From positions 1-64,000 of the forward strand of contig JBGMQN010000131.1 in the NCBI GenBank assembly GCA_048054495.1: 64,000 nt of DNA. Reading direction: 5' to 3'. Positions 46,234-55,445 of the stretch are shown here, one piece after another (the stretch's first letter is position 1; every line of letters begins with the position of its first letter). Origin of the DNA: JADFRG01 sp048054495. Its GTDB lineage: Bacteria; Chloroflexota; Anaerolineae; Anaerolineales; E44-bin32. The notes under the pieces are model-generated. The model was given only the letters and a program-made list of their open reading frames with translations, searched no databases and was not told the origin of the DNA. Made by a program: the position numbers and the translations under genes.

Positions 46234-47520
46234 ATGTCGACCACACTCGAATCCACACTAAAGAGAGTAGTGGAACACCGCCTCCCCGACCTCGATCTTG
46301 GGCCCGAGGCGATTCACCCCGCTTATGACGGACTCTCCATCTTGAATGTGCCCTCCAGCATTTGCCGCTGGTTGGGAGCCCCAGAGCTTGCTCACCCGCC
46401 GATCGACCATGCAGAATTTGATGATCTGGCGTCCGGTGCCAGGCAGATAGTCGTAGCGTTGGTGGATGCGGTGGGCTTGAGCTTGTTTGAACGCTGGGTA
46501 GAGGGCCGTGCGAATGCGCTTCAGCCGCTCGTGAGCGCAGGGATACTGGGCGCGCTTACCTCGGTAGTTCCCTCCACAACAAGCGCGGCACTAACGACTT
46601 TGTGGACAGGCCGCTCACCGGCCGAACACGGTGTGCTGGGCTACGAGCTGTTTCTCAGAGAGTACGGCATGGTAGCCAACATGATCACGCATGCGCCGGC
46701 CAGTTACGCGGGCCAGGTGGGTTCCCTGTCTCATGCCGGCTTCGACCCGGACACTTTCTTGCCGGTACCCACGATTGGCCCCCACCTGTCGGCATCCGGC
46801 GCCGAGACGCATGCCTTCCTCCACCACGCCATCGCCGGATCGGGTCTGTCGCGAATGCACTACGCAGAAGTTGATTTGCATTCCTTTGCCGGCCTGGCGG
46901 ACCTTTGGATCAGCGTGCGCCAGCTTCTCGAGAAACGATCTAAGCAACGCCGGTTGATCTGGACCTACTTCGGTGAAGTGGATAACCTCGCACACCGCCA
47001 TGGGCCAAATGACGAACGAGTAGAAGCGGCTTTCGGGCAATTCGCCGATTCGTTAATCGCCAACTTCGTCGATCCCCTGACGCCTGAGGCTCGTAAGGAC
47101 ACTCTGTTTATTCTCATGGCGGATCATGGTCAGGTGGCGACCCGCAAGGATCCCCACTTCGAGCTGCGCAATCACCCGGACTTGGTCCGTCGGCTGCACA
47201 TGCTCCCTTCGGGCGAGAACCGCCTCGCCTACCTATATCCAAGGCCGGGCCAGGCCGATGCGGTCGAAGAATACATCGCCCGAACCTGGCCACGCATGTT
47301 CCGAATGCTGGCGTCTGACCACGCACTTGCGGCTGGGTTGTTTGGCCCCGGTCAACCAGCTAAAGCCGCTCGCAGCCGAATCGGCGACCGGCTGGCTCTC
47401 AGTCAGGGCGAGGGTTATCTCTGGTGGGCTGCCAAGGACAATCCGCTCCTCGGCCGGCACGGCAGCGTCACTTCGGAAGAGATGCTCGTGCCGTTCCTGA
47501 TGGTCAGGCTGGACGCGTAG
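46234..47520 (+). CDS. Alkaline phosphatase superfamily / type I phosphodiesterase-like protein
   Basis: Protein of 428 residues of the PhnA/nucleotide pyrophosphatase group. Metal-binding Asp in IVVALVDAVGLSLFERW, nucleophile Thr/Ser in VVPSTTSAALTTLWTGRSPA, GVLGYELFLREYGMVANMI, then the Asp and His ligands in YFGEVDNLAHRHGPNDER and MADHGQVATRK. No signal peptide is visible, so it seems cytoplasmic. Substrate unknown. Confidence 0.85.
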   Translation: MSTTLESTLKRVVEHRLPDLDLGPEAIHPAYDGLSILNVPSSICRWLGAPELAHPPIDHAEFDDLASGARQIVVALVDAVGLSLFERWVEGRANALQPLVSAGILGALTSVVPSTTSAALTTLWTGRSPAEHGVLGYELFLREYGMVANMITHAPASYAGQVGSLSHAGFDPDTFLPVPTIGPHLSASGAETHAFLHHAIAGSGLSRMHYAEVDLHSFAGLADLWISVRQLLEKRSKQRRLIWTYFGEVDNLAHRHGPNDERVEAAFGQFADSLIANFVDPLTPEARKDTLFILMADHGQVATRKDPHFELRNHPDLVRRLHMLPSGENRLAYLYPRPGQADAVEEYIARTWPRMFRMLASDHALAAGLFGPGQPAKAARSRIGDRLALSQGEGYLWWAAKDNPLLGRHGSVTSEEMLVPFLMVRLDA

Positions 47521-47571
47521 GCGACCCGCTGGGCCGCGACTTGAACGCCGAGATACATGCCGGCACGCTTA

Positions 47572-48198
47572 CTAGGCGAGCCGCTCTTCCTTCCAAATGT
47601 CGGCGCGATTGTGATAGCCGGCCTGCTCCCAGAAGCCGAGCCGATCTTCTTCCAGGAATTCCAGCCCGCGCAACCACTTCCCACCTTTCCAGAAATAAGG
47701 CTGTAGGAGATGCTCGCGACCGAGGATCGAGCCCACGATCCCGCGCAGCGGATACCCGTGGTCCGGGCTGATGGGTTGCCCGTCGAAGTGGGTGGCCAGA
47801 AGGAAGTTGTCGGCCAGGGCCACTTCAATTGGTACGTTGACCGTGAATCCGTATTCGCAGTGCTGGAGCATGTGATGTGCGCTGGGCTTGAGGGTGATCG
47901 GCCCCTCGTCCACTAAGGTCCGGATAGAAACCCCCTCCCACTCCGTATCGAACTTGCTCCACCGGGTGACGCAGTGGATGTCCATCACCAGTTTGGTGCG
48001 GGGGAGGTCTTGAAACTCTTCCCAGGACCAGCGCTTTTCCTCTTCCACTTCCCCGAACACTCGGAAGTCCCAGGTTTCGGGATCGAAACGCGACACCGGT
48101 CCGTAGTGCAGCACTGGGAATTTATTGGTGAGCGACTGACCGGGCGGCAGTCTGCCCTCCTGTTTTAGTCGCTGCTCTTCCTTCCTACGTGTGAACAC
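47572..48198 (-). CDS. Molybdopterin-dependent oxidoreductase, sulfite-oxidase fold
   Basis: Soluble protein of 208 residues with the Moco-binding domain of the sulfite oxidase/YedY group: LHYGPVSRFDPETWDFRVFG, LVMDIHCVTRWSKFDTEWEG containing the Cys that binds molybdenum, and FDGQPISPDHGYPLRGIVG. No Tat signal, no haem domain. It belongs to the short cytoplasmic family members of unknown substrate. GTG start at 48198. Confidence 0.88.
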   Translation of the reverse strand: MFTRRKEEQRLKQEGRLPPGQSLTNKFPVLHYGPVSRFDPETWDFRVFGEVEEEKRWSWEEFQDLPRTKLVMDIHCVTRWSKFDTEWEGVSIRTLVDEGPITLKPSAHHMLQHCEYGFTVNVPIEVALADNFLLATHFDGQPISPDHGYPLRGIVGSILGREHLLQPYFWKGGKWLRGLEFLEEDRLGFWEQAGYHNRADIWKEERLA

Positions 48199-48505
48199 CT
48201 GGTTCGATCTCCCGACGCATCGGGCGGATTATATCAAGGCGGGCTTATGGGTTGGTTGCCCACAATCTTGCCGAGTCTCAGCTCAGCGGTGGGCCAACCG
48301 CGCCGAGCTGCTTCCACCACTTTCCGCGCACTATGGTCCGCCTACAGCTAGAGCAGGCTGCGCGATTTCTGCACTTGCGATGCGATCGGTACTGCTCGAC
48401 TATGGAGTATTAGCGCAGTGCCCCGTAGTCTGGATGGGCCTGGGCGGGAACTCCTGGGCCTTTATGAACGTCTATGAGCATACGAGGGAAGGAAGGGTAA
48501 AGACA
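48199..48505. other. Intergenic region between divergent genes
   Basis: The left end holds an extended -10 for the oxidoreductase gene (48228-48236, minus). A GGTTG-CCCAC and GTGGG-CCAACC pair near 48251-48298 could fold. The frame of the next gene stays open through here back to 48191, but the translation is not protein-like. No other feature seen. Confidence 0.5.
48228..48236 (-). promoter_or_regulatory. Extended -10 promoter of the molybdopterin oxidoreductase
   Basis: On the minus strand TGATATAAT (TG-n-TATAAT), 29 bp before the GTG start at 48198. Confidence 0.6.
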
Positions 48506-50071
48506 ATGAAGTGTTCAAGCTTAATTGCTGCCGCAACCCAGAGCACTCGCTCCGTAACCGAGAGTCTCCGAGGGTACTCATGGCAGCCCAGCGGTGTACG
48601 GCGGCGAGCGGTCCTTGTTATCCTCGGTCTGGCTGCATTGGCGGTCGCCTGCACCGGACAGCGTGCTACAGATGAACCGGTAATTCCAACCCGGACTTCA
48701 ATCGCGGAAGCGGCGGAAACGACGGTTGCATTGACGGTTTACAACGAGGGCACTGCGCTCGTGCGCGACCGCCGCGCGTTCGACTTCTCGCGGGGATTCA
48801 ATGAGATCGCCTTCACCGACGTAGCGGCTTCTATAGACCCCACCAGCGTGCTCTTCAAATCGCTGACGGATCCCACGGGAACTTCCATCCTCGAACAAAA
48901 CTACCAGTACGACCTGGTGGACTCCAACGCGCTGTTCAAGAAATATCTGGACCAGCTCATCCGCGTGGTGACTGAAGACGGCACCCTGTACGAGGGTCGT
49001 CTGCTTAGCTCACAGGGAGGCATCATTCTGCAGGACGAAGGCGGACAGGTCTCCGTTATCAGCGGAAGCGTGCAGGAAGTCTCGTTCCCTGAACTGCCGG
49101 AGGGGCTGATCACGCGACCCACGCTGGTCTGGCAGCTGATGGCGGACCAAGCCGGCTCACAGGAGGTGGAGATCACCTACCTGACGGGCGGGATCTCCTG
49201 GCAGGCCGACTATGTCGTGCTTCTGGGAAGTGACGAGCAGACGATTGACCTGGACGGCTGGGTCACCCTGCGGAACACGAGCGGGACCACCTACCAGGAC
49301 GCACGCCTGAAGCTGATCGCGGGCGATCTCCAGCGGCAGCCCCAGCCCGGATTTGCAGGTCAGGACCTGCGGTTCGCAGCCGAGGCAGATCTAGCGGCCG
49401 CACCCGTCGAGCAGCGGGAATTCTTTGAGTATAAGCTTTACGAGGTGCCGCGGCCGGTCACGGTTAAGAACAACGAGAACAAGCAGATCGAGTTCGTGTC
49501 GGTCAACGAAGTTCCTGCCGAAAAGTTCTTCGTCTATGACGCACTTCAGTGTCGCAACAATTACTGGTATTGCAGCTTCTACGGATACCCCCAGACCGAC
49601 CCCTCCTATGGGATCGCCTCCAACCCCAAGGTCATGGTGCTGCTTGAGTTCGACACGGAACAGGCCAAGGCCGACCTGCCCAAAGGTAGGGTGCGTGTCT
49701 ACCAAGAGGATATCGACGGCGCCGCGCTGTTGATCGGTGAGGACACCATCGACCATACGCCAGAGGGCGAGACGGTAAGACTGTACGTCGGGGATGCGTT
49801 CGATATCGTTGGCGAACGAATCCAGACCGACTTCCGGCGACCCTCCGACAAGACCCTCGAAGAATCGTTCGAGATCACGCTCCGCAACCACAAGGACGAG
49901 GCGGTGGAGGTGCGAGTGGTCGAACACCTCTTCCGCTGGAGCGAGTGGCGCGTCCTTCGGTCCAGCTACGACTTCGAGAAGCTGGACTCATCGACCATCG
50001 AGTTCCGGGTCAGGATCCCGGCCGATGGGGAAATCACCCTGGACTACGACGTTCGTTACAACTGGCCGTAA
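48506..50071 (+). CDS. DUF4139-domain lipoprotein
   Basis: Exported protein of about 521 residues from ATG 48506, which has GGAAGG upstream. A polar start is followed by a lipoprotein signal, VLVILGLAALAVACTG. The body has the DUF4139 layout: VALTVYNEGTALVRDRRAFD, ISWQADYVVLL, WVTLRNTSGTTYQDARLKLI and, at the end, FEITLRNHKDEAVEVRVVEH and DYDVRYNW. Such proteins are beta-rich and of unknown function. A shorter start just before the signal peptide is possible. Confidence 0.83.
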   Translation: MKCSSLIAAATQSTRSVTESLRGYSWQPSGVRRRAVLVILGLAALAVACTGQRATDEPVIPTRTSIAEAAETTVALTVYNEGTALVRDRRAFDFSRGFNEIAFTDVAASIDPTSVLFKSLTDPTGTSILEQNYQYDLVDSNALFKKYLDQLIRVVTEDGTLYEGRLLSSQGGIILQDEGGQVSVISGSVQEVSFPELPEGLITRPTLVWQLMADQAGSQEVEITYLTGGISWQADYVVLLGSDEQTIDLDGWVTLRNTSGTTYQDARLKLIAGDLQRQPQPGFAGQDLRFAAEADLAAAPVEQREFFEYKLYEVPRPVTVKNNENKQIEFVSVNEVPAEKFFVYDALQCRNNYWYCSFYGYPQTDPSYGIASNPKVMVLLEFDTEQAKADLPKGRVRVYQEDIDGAALLIGEDTIDHTPEGETVRLYVGDAFDIVGERIQTDFRRPSDKTLEESFEITLRNHKDEAVEVRVVEHLFRWSEWRVLRSSYDFEKLDSSTIEFRVRIPADGEITLDYDVRYNWP

Positions 50072-50073
50072 GA

Positions 50074-50586
50074 GTGAGACCCAAACAAGTTGAGACCTCC
50101 GGACCGAGTCACCGTTCGGAGGTCTCTGCCTGCCGCCTGGTTGGATCGCGGCGGACCGTTTGGTTGCTGCTCCTCCTACCGATCCTGGTGGCCGGCTGTT
50201 CGCGAGCCGGATCGGCGTCGAGCGAGCCGCCGCATTACGCGGGCACGTTTGAAGCCAGTTGCTCTCCGGTCGATGCCCCGGCGATCCTTTTTGATCTCTA
50301 CCGGCTGGGCGACCCGGAGCCGCCACAGGTCAGCATCGCCGTGTGGCGATTCGACTCTTTGATGGCGGGCAGCCAAATCGAATTCGGGGATCGCGGAGGA
50401 TACGGGGCGGCCTTCATCGGCGGGACTGAATGGATCCCCGCCGCAGATGGCGCAATTGGCCTAGAGAATTATGCGGAGGGAGAGGTCGCCAGCGGTTGGT
50501 TTTGGCTCGAGCTGGATGGCATCGACCGGATCGAAGGTCACTTCGAGGTGACCTGGAGCGATGCGGGGCCTGCAATCTGCGGATGA
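50074..50586 (+). CDS. Small hypothetical lipoprotein
   Basis: Starting at GTG 50074, two bases after the DUF4139 stop, this 170-residue protein has a signal peptide VWLLLLLPILVAGCSRAG with a lipobox Cys and a beta-rich domain (HYAGTFEASCSPVDAPAILF, YAEGEVASGWFWLELDGIDR, IEGHFEVTWSDAGPAICG). Two Cys, one near each end of the domain, may pair. I know no family. Context suggests co-expression with the DUF4139 protein. Confidence 0.7.
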   Translation: MRPKQVETSGPSHRSEVSACRLVGSRRTVWLLLLLPILVAGCSRAGSASSEPPHYAGTFEASCSPVDAPAILFDLYRLGDPEPPQVSIAVWRFDSLMAGSQIEFGDRGGYGAAFIGGTEWIPAADGAIGLENYAEGEVASGWFWLELDGIDRIEGHFEVTWSDAGPAICG

Positions 50587-50589
50587 AAG

Positions 50590-51147
50590 TCAGGCATCCC
50601 TGAAGAGCGGCAGGTGGCCGAGAGCGATGATGTGGTTCCAATCCTCCGGTTCGCCCTCTGTGAAGATCGCCGCCTCCGCAACAACTTCGGCACCGGCCCG
50701 CTCCATCACTTTTCGCATCCCTTTGAGCGTCGACCCAGTGCTGATCACGTCGTCAACCAGCGCCACCTTCCGGCCAGTAACGATGAGCCGGTCCTTCTCA
50801 TCCAGGTGGAGGCCCTGAGGCTTCCCGGTAGTGATCGAAAGCGTTTCGGCCTCGATCGTCTCTCCCATATACAGCTTGTAAGTCTTTCGCAGCACCACGT
50901 AATCCTTGCCGGTTTCTCTGGCCAGCGAACAGATCAGCGGAATGCTTTTGGCCTCCGCGGTCACCAACACCTCGTAGTCGACACCCTCCAGCCGTTCTCC
51001 CAGTTCCTTCCCACAAGCCTCAACCAGCTCGGTGTCGCCCAGGATGTTTAGGACCGCAATCCGCAGTCCGGGCGCGACCTCGAATAGCGGCAGTTGCCTC
51101 CTAACGCCCGCAATCTCGACAGGATAGGTCTCTCGCTTCTCAGGCAT
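50590..51147 (-). CDS. Adenine/xanthine phosphoribosyltransferase-like protein
   Basis: Cytoplasmic type-I PRTase of 185 residues. PRPP loop VALVDDVISTGSTLKGM, purine-PRTase parts VDYEVLVTAEAKSIPLICSL and YVVLRKTYKLYMGETIEAE. The substrate base could be adenine or xanthine; some homologues act in regulation. ATG 51147 has GGGGAGG three bases upstream. It diverges from the ArsR gene. Confidence 0.85.
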   Translation of the reverse strand: MPEKRETYPVEIAGVRRQLPLFEVAPGLRIAVLNILGDTELVEACGKELGERLEGVDYEVLVTAEAKSIPLICSLARETGKDYVVLRKTYKLYMGETIEAETLSITTGKPQGLHLDEKDRLIVTGRKVALVDDVISTGSTLKGMRKVMERAGAEVVAEAAIFTEGEPEDWNHIIALGHLPLFRDA

Positions 51148-51191
51148 TGGCCTCCCCACTTGACAGGCAGATAATTCCCTGCAATACTAAT

Positions 51192-51228
51192 TCGATGACC
51201 ATCGATTTAGTTTGATGAACACTAAATC
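51192..51228. promoter_or_regulatory. Double inverted repeat over the ArsR start, likely autoregulatory operator
   Basis: GATTTAGT (51204-51211) and ACTAAATC (51221-51228) are a perfect 8-bp inverted repeat flanking the ATG at 51215. Directly next to it TCGATG-AC-CATCGA (51192-51205) is a second palindrome. ArsR proteins usually bind such imperfect-palindrome sites near their own start. Confidence 0.65.
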
Positions 51229-51784
51229 ATTTTCAGATGAGCTGTTGGAATTCCTCAAGGCGCTGGCGGACGCCAATCGATTGAAGATCGTTGGGTTGCT
51301 GTCCCAAAAGGGGTTCACGGTTGAGCAGTTGGCGGCGATGCTCGAGTTGAGGCCTTCGACCGTATCCCACCATCTTTCACGGCTCGCGCGGGCTGGCCTC
51401 GTGAGCGCCCGCGCGGAGGGCTATTATAGCGTATACGAGTTGGAGACCGATGCGCTTGAGGATATGGCTCGTCGGCTGCTGTCGCGCGAGCAGCTGCCGG
51501 CAGTCGCAGCCGGGATCGATCTCGATGCCTTCGATCGAAAAGTCGTTGCCGATTTCTCGCTTCCCGATGGACGCCTCAAGTCCATCCCCGCCCAACGCAT
51601 GAAGCTGCTCGCGATCCTCCGGCATATTGTGACCGATTTCCGATTCGGTTCACGCTACGGCGAAAAGCGGGTCAACGAAATTCTCGCGCGCCACCACGAG
51701 GACACTGCAACCCTTCGGCGAGAGATGGTGGGCGCGGGAATGATGCAGCGCGAGGCAGGCGAATACTGGCTGACAGAGAGCTAG
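51215..51784 (+). CDS. ArsR-type HTH regulator with DUF2087 domain
   Basis: Transcription factor of 189 residues. The N-terminal winged helix (about 5-85) has FLKALADANRLKIVGLLSQK and the recognition helix MLELRPSTVSHHLSRLARAG. No Cys metal site of the ArsR/SmtB kind is seen. The C-terminal DUF2087 domain reads PAQRMKLLAILRHIVTDFRF and YGEKRVNEILARHHEDTATL. I use ATG 51215; a TTG at 51212 is next to it. Targets are probably itself and the divergent phosphoribosyltransferase gene. Confidence 0.88.
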   Translation: MNTKSFSDELLEFLKALADANRLKIVGLLSQKGFTVEQLAAMLELRPSTVSHHLSRLARAGLVSARAEGYYSVYELETDALEDMARRLLSREQLPAVAAGIDLDAFDRKVVADFSLPDGRLKSIPAQRMKLLAILRHIVTDFRFGSRYGEKRVNEILARHHEDTATLRREMVGAGMMQREAGEYWLTES

Positions 51785-51810
51785 CGCTGGCTCCGCCGTT
51801 CATGAGCAAA

Positions 51811-51863
51811 ACGGACCATTCAACGTCCGAAACGGACCGCTCATCACCAAATCGGACCATTCA
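51811..51863 (+). repeat. Three direct repeats of a 12-bp motif at 20-21-bp spacing
   Basis: ACGGACCATTCA (51811-51822), ACGGACCGCTCA (51832-51843) and TCGGACCATTCA (51852-51863), spaced two helical turns apart, 30 bp after the ArsR-DUF2087 stop in a region without genes. A multi-site operator or a degraded repeat are both possible. Confidence 0.6.
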
Positions 51864-52071
51864 TAACCGACCGCGAGGCGCCGCCAGCTTGGCGGGGCGA
51901 TTCGAGGGCTTCGGCCACAAAGCTCATGGAGTAAGGCCTGAGCCGAACTCTGCATAACTCTCGAGTGGATGGCGGCGGCTCGTCTGGGCCTTCGTCCCGC
52001 CTGCCCGCTCCCCTCGATTCGACTAGAACCCCTATCCGCGCGAGATCACTGGGCTTGAAGCTTGTGGACGG

Positions 52072-52818
52072 CTAGGGCACCTTAGCCTGGGCCAAGACAA
52101 ACACGCTCGGCGACAGTCGAATCCATCGACCAATCGGCTGAAGTGCCGAATCCGCAGCCACCAGAGCCCGCGGCGGGATCAGACTCTTGACCAACGGAAG
52201 CCGAAAATTCGATACCGCCAGCTGTCGCTCCACCACGAAACCCGTTTCTTGCAACCACACCCGTACGGATTCGGGGTGGAAGTTGAAGTTAAGTTCCACG
52301 AACTCGACCGGCTCCGGATCAAACGGGTTCCAGCTCTGCCGGCGTCCCAGCCAGCGGAGGATGGCTTTCAAATTGCGCTTGTTGGCATACTCCAAGATAA
52401 AGCTGGCTCCGCTCTCGAGCACTCTGTGAACGCTGGCCAATGCCGCCTGAGGATCGGCCATGTGATGGAAAGTACGGATCATAGTGGCTGCACCGAATGC
52501 GCCGCGCCGGAACGGCAGGCGATAGATGTCGCCCACGATGTACTCGTATCGACCATCTGGACCCAGCCGTGATCGGGCCAGCTTCAGCTGAGAGAACGAG
52601 TAGTCAAGGAGCGCCACCCGACGGTAACCAGCGTAGCGCGCTGTGTGCCGACCCGCTCCCGCGCCAAGCTCGAGAAGGAACTCTCCCGCAGAAGGGAGCA
52701 AGCGCCTGAGCGCGGCCGCCTCCGCGCCGTCCTCATACGCGCGGTCTCCGCGCCCCCAGAATCGCTCCTGATAGTCAGAACCTTCGTAGTCGCAAACGGG
52801 GATTGGGGGTTCGCTCAA
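52072..52818 (-). CDS. SAM-dependent methyltransferase
   Basis: Class I methyltransferase of 248 residues from TTG 52818, 14 bp after the ABC permease stop. SAM loop FLLELGAGAGRHTARYAGYR, then VALLDYSFSQLKLARSRLG and YIVGDIYRLPFRRGAFGAAT (motifs II/III), FHHMADPQAALASVHRVLES. It is last in the GntR-ABC operon. Substrate unknown; the frame is also open further upstream inside the permease gene, which I regard as chance. Confidence 0.85.
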   Translation of the reverse strand: MSEPPIPVCDYEGSDYQERFWGRGDRAYEDGAEAAALRRLLPSAGEFLLELGAGAGRHTARYAGYRRVALLDYSFSQLKLARSRLGPDGRYEYIVGDIYRLPFRRGAFGAATMIRTFHHMADPQAALASVHRVLESGASFILEYANKRNLKAILRWLGRRQSWNPFDPEPVEFVELNFNFHPESVRVWLQETGFVVERQLAVSNFRLPLVKSLIPPRALVAADSALQPIGRWIRLSPSVFVLAQAKVP

Positions 52819-52832
52819 TTTGCAGCCGAATC

Positions 52833-53624
52833 CTATTTCCAACGCGTCAGAATGGTCTCCCGCTGAAACAGCTGCACGGCAATTGCCATCAGGCCCGCAT
52901 CGATCACGACCAGTGCCAGCGCGATCAGCAGCACCAGTTGCGCGTCGATCAATATCAAGCCCGCCATTTGTGCGAAGAAGACGAGCAAAATGGGGAGGAA
53001 GACCAGCATGGAGGTTTGCTCCGCCGTGCGAGGATCGGTCGCGCGCGATGAGACGATCACCGCTACGCTCACGCCGGTCAGCGCGAGCAGCGGGCCTACA
53101 ACAAAAATTGCGATCAACCAGAATGGATCCAGCAGATTGTCCATGACACCGGATCCAACGCCCATCAAGGCCACTCCGATCACGAGAACCAGATAGGCAA
53201 GCCAGGTCGCAGTCACGCCCGGGATAACCGCTGCGGCCCCCTTGCCACCCAGCAGTTCGGCGGTGGTGATCGGAGTGGCCAGCAACGGCTCGAGGGTGCG
53301 TGTCGTCTTCTCTCCAATGATGCTGTAGGAAGCAATCGTAATGGGAATCGCCAGCGGCAGGATCATGAAAAGCAAAATGAACTGACTGATAAGGAAATAC
53401 TGCATGCACTCCTGACCGGTCAGGTTATTGCACAGCGCCGAGAACTCCCGGGGAATATCTTCTCCAATATCGGCTGCGAAATCGGGGGAGGTGCCGACGA
53501 AGTACAGGATCCCAAGCGGAAGCAAAGCAGCCAGCAGCGGCAGAAAGGCGACGGTGAAGAGCACAAAGCGGTTCTTGAATATCTCCGCCCATTCCTTGCG
53601 AACGATCCGATAGACCCTATTCAC
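52833..53624 (-). CDS. ABC-2 type transporter permease
   Basis: Membrane protein of 263 residues with six TM segments and the ABC-2/NatB-like pattern: RIVRKEWAEIFKNRFVLFTV at the start, SIIGEKTTRTLEPLLATPIT in the first third. One long extracytoplasmic loop holds two Cys (CNNLTGQECMQYF). GTG start overlaps the ATPase stop by four bases. Exporter of unknown substrate. Confidence 0.88.
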   Translation of the reverse strand: MNRVYRIVRKEWAEIFKNRFVLFTVAFLPLLAALLPLGILYFVGTSPDFAADIGEDIPREFSALCNNLTGQECMQYFLISQFILLFMILPLAIPITIASYSIIGEKTTRTLEPLLATPITTAELLGGKGAAAVIPGVTATWLAYLVLVIGVALMGVGSGVMDNLLDPFWLIAIFVVGPLLALTGVSVAVIVSSRATDPRTAEQTSMLVFLPILLVFFAQMAGLILIDAQLVLLIALALVVIDAGLMAIAVQLFQRETILTRWK

Positions 53625-54559
53625 GTCTCATCTCCTCGTTCAAGTTCCGTGCCCCCGTTGCCCACCAGGTGCAGGTAGACCTCCTCCAAGGATTGTCGGA
53701 TCTCCCCCACGAACTGCACCTGCGCGCCCGCGTTTACCAGGGCCGCAACGAGCGCCGGGTTGTGCGTCTCCGGGTCGTCCAGCGTCACAACTAGCTTGGC
53801 ATCCATGGACTCGACCGCATCCACAAAGGGGAAGTTGGCAACTGTCGCTTCAAACTCCGGACGAAGATCTGCCAGGTGGAATACAACTTTGCTGCCAAAG
53901 ACCTCCCGCCGCAGGGCGGCCGGCGTGTCTAGAGCCAGCAATCGGGTGTTAAGCACGCCGATTCGGTCACAGAGCCGATCCGCCTCGTCCAAATTGTGAG
54001 TATTCAGGATGATCGTGCGCCCCTCACCCCTCAATCCCTCAATAAATTCTCGAACCAGGTGGGATGCCTCTGGGTCCAGCCCCGTGGTGGGTTCATCCAG
54101 GAACAAAACGGGAGGTTCATGCAGCATCGCCCTGGCGATCGCCAGCTTCTGTCGCATTCCGCGCGAGAAAGTGGCAACCGGCTCCGAGCGCCGTTCCCAC
54201 AGCCCAAGAAGCTTCAGGTAGCGCTCGACCCGCCCATCGACATCACCTACTCCGTACAGGTGGGCAAAGAAACTTAGATTGCGTTCCGCGCTCAGACGAT
54301 CGTAGAGTCCCGGGGCCTCCGTCAGAATGCCGACGTTGCGGCGGAGCGCCTGGTCGTCCTCCCCGAGTCGATAGCCGGCCACCTGCGCCGTTCCAGAAGT
54401 GGGGTTGATCAGCGCGCTTAGCATGCGCAGCGTCGTGGTCTTTCCAGCTCCATTCGGGCCCAGGAAGCCGAAGACCTCCCCCGAGCGAATCTCAAGCTCC
54501 AGGTTTTCCACCGCCGTGGTCTCGTCAAACTGCTTCGTCAAGCCTTCGATACTGATCAT
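53621..54559 (-). CDS. ABC transporter ATP-binding protein
   Basis: ATPase of 312 residues for the neighbouring ABC-2 permease. Walker A GPNGAGKTTTLRML, signature FSRGMRQKLAIARAML, Walker B PVLFLDEPTTGLDPEAS, switch His in ILNTHNLDEADR. The C-terminal 90 residues form an extra regulatory domain common to NatA/CcmA-like ATPases. Confidence 0.94.
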   Translation of the reverse strand: MISIEGLTKQFDETTAVENLELEIRSGEVFGFLGPNGAGKTTTLRMLSALINPTSGTAQVAGYRLGEDDQALRRNVGILTEAPGLYDRLSAERNLSFFAHLYGVGDVDGRVERYLKLLGLWERRSEPVATFSRGMRQKLAIARAMLHEPPVLFLDEPTTGLDPEASHLVREFIEGLRGEGRTIILNTHNLDEADRLCDRIGVLNTRLLALDTPAALRREVFGSKVVFHLADLRPEFEATVANFPFVDAVESMDAKLVVTLDDPETHNPALVAALVNAGAQVQFVGEIRQSLEEVYLHLVGNGGTELERGDET

Positions 54560-54584
54560 TTGCTTGTGCCCGAACTCCCTTGAT

Positions 54585-55445
54585 TCAGGTGGAATATCGA
54601 GAATCCTCTAATTTCTCTTCTGTTACCTTCACAGGTACCGGTTTGAATTCGGCGCGTGATGCCCCCGGCTTCTGCTCTTGGGGCGGCTCTTCCTCCTTCA
54701 ACCCAAATATCACCACAAGGCTGATGGCCGCCATGACCCCAATGATTGCTTCTGCAGCCACTGCGCCCACTTGAGTCACAGCCACCACCGCCACAGCGTT
54801 CACAAGGGTATGCCAGGCGATAGCGGCAAGAAGCCACAGAAGTTTGTGCCGTGCTACGGCACGCATCACCATCACACTGAGCGAGACCTGCACGGCCAGC
54901 GCAAACGCCCTTTCGACCGCTCCAAGCAGGTTCAGAAACAACGGAGTTTCCCAATAGGCTGCAAACTGTGCTTCAACGAGCTCCAGTTGCTCAGGCGGGA
55001 TGACGCTTTGCAGGCGCCCTTGTTGAAACAGGAGCGCCTGTACGAAAAACCACAGCACGGCTAGGCCCAGGAGGATCGCTTCGGCGCCGCCCCATCCAGC
55101 CCCGTACATGAGCGCCGAACTCCATGATCGGTCGTCTTTTAGCCAATAGCGGAGACCCAGCCAGCGGGTGAGCTCCTCAAACAGTCCGGCCGATAGGCCT
55201 ACAAGCAGCGCTCCGATCAAGAGCCTCGCACCAAGAATGCCCTCGCCGAATCCCAGCTGGGCCAAGATGGGATTGAGCACGACAAGATTGAACGGAATAT
55301 GCAGCACTTGAGACCCGATAAAGAGCACCGCACCGGCGAGGAAAAGTCTCCATCGCTGGCCAGTACGCCGCGCCAAATAGATCCCCAGCACGATCGGCAT
55401 GGCGATCATGAGCAATCCATTTAGCAACCGAAACGCGATATCCAT
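54585..55445 (-). CDS. YhfC-family intramembrane protease-like protein
   Basis: Membrane protein of 286 residues with seven or eight TM segments. The CPBP-like pattern of the YhfC family is visible: SAGLFEELTRWLGLRYWL (Glu-Glu-x3-Arg), and a later His in LAAIAWHTLVNAVAVV. A charged cytoplasmic tail follows. It lies between gntR and the ABC genes on the same strand; it may process or protect against a peptide, but this is inference. Confidence 0.75.
   Translation of the reverse strand: MDIAFRLLNGLLMIAMPIVLGIYLARRTGQRWRLFLAGAVLFIGSQVLHIPFNLVVLNPILAQLGFGEGILGARLLIGALLVGLSAGLFEELTRWLGLRYWLKDDRSWSSALMYGAGWGGAEAILLGLAVLWFFVQALLFQQGRLQSVIPPEQLELVEAQFAAYWETPLFLNLLGAVERAFALAVQVSLSVMVMRAVARHKLLWLLAAIAWHTLVNAVAVVAVTQVGAVAAEAIIGVMAAISLVVIFGLKEEEPPQEQKPGASRAEFKPVPVKVTEEKLEDSRYST

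Noticed and set aside
48191..48505. 105 additional N-terminal codons for the DUF4139 gene
   Set aside because: The translation is not protein-like, lies ahead of a signal peptide and overlaps the divergent gene.
52819..53409. Long upstream extension of the methyltransferase frame through the permease gene
   Set aside because: The permease frame has clear ABC-2 features; the extension is a shadow.
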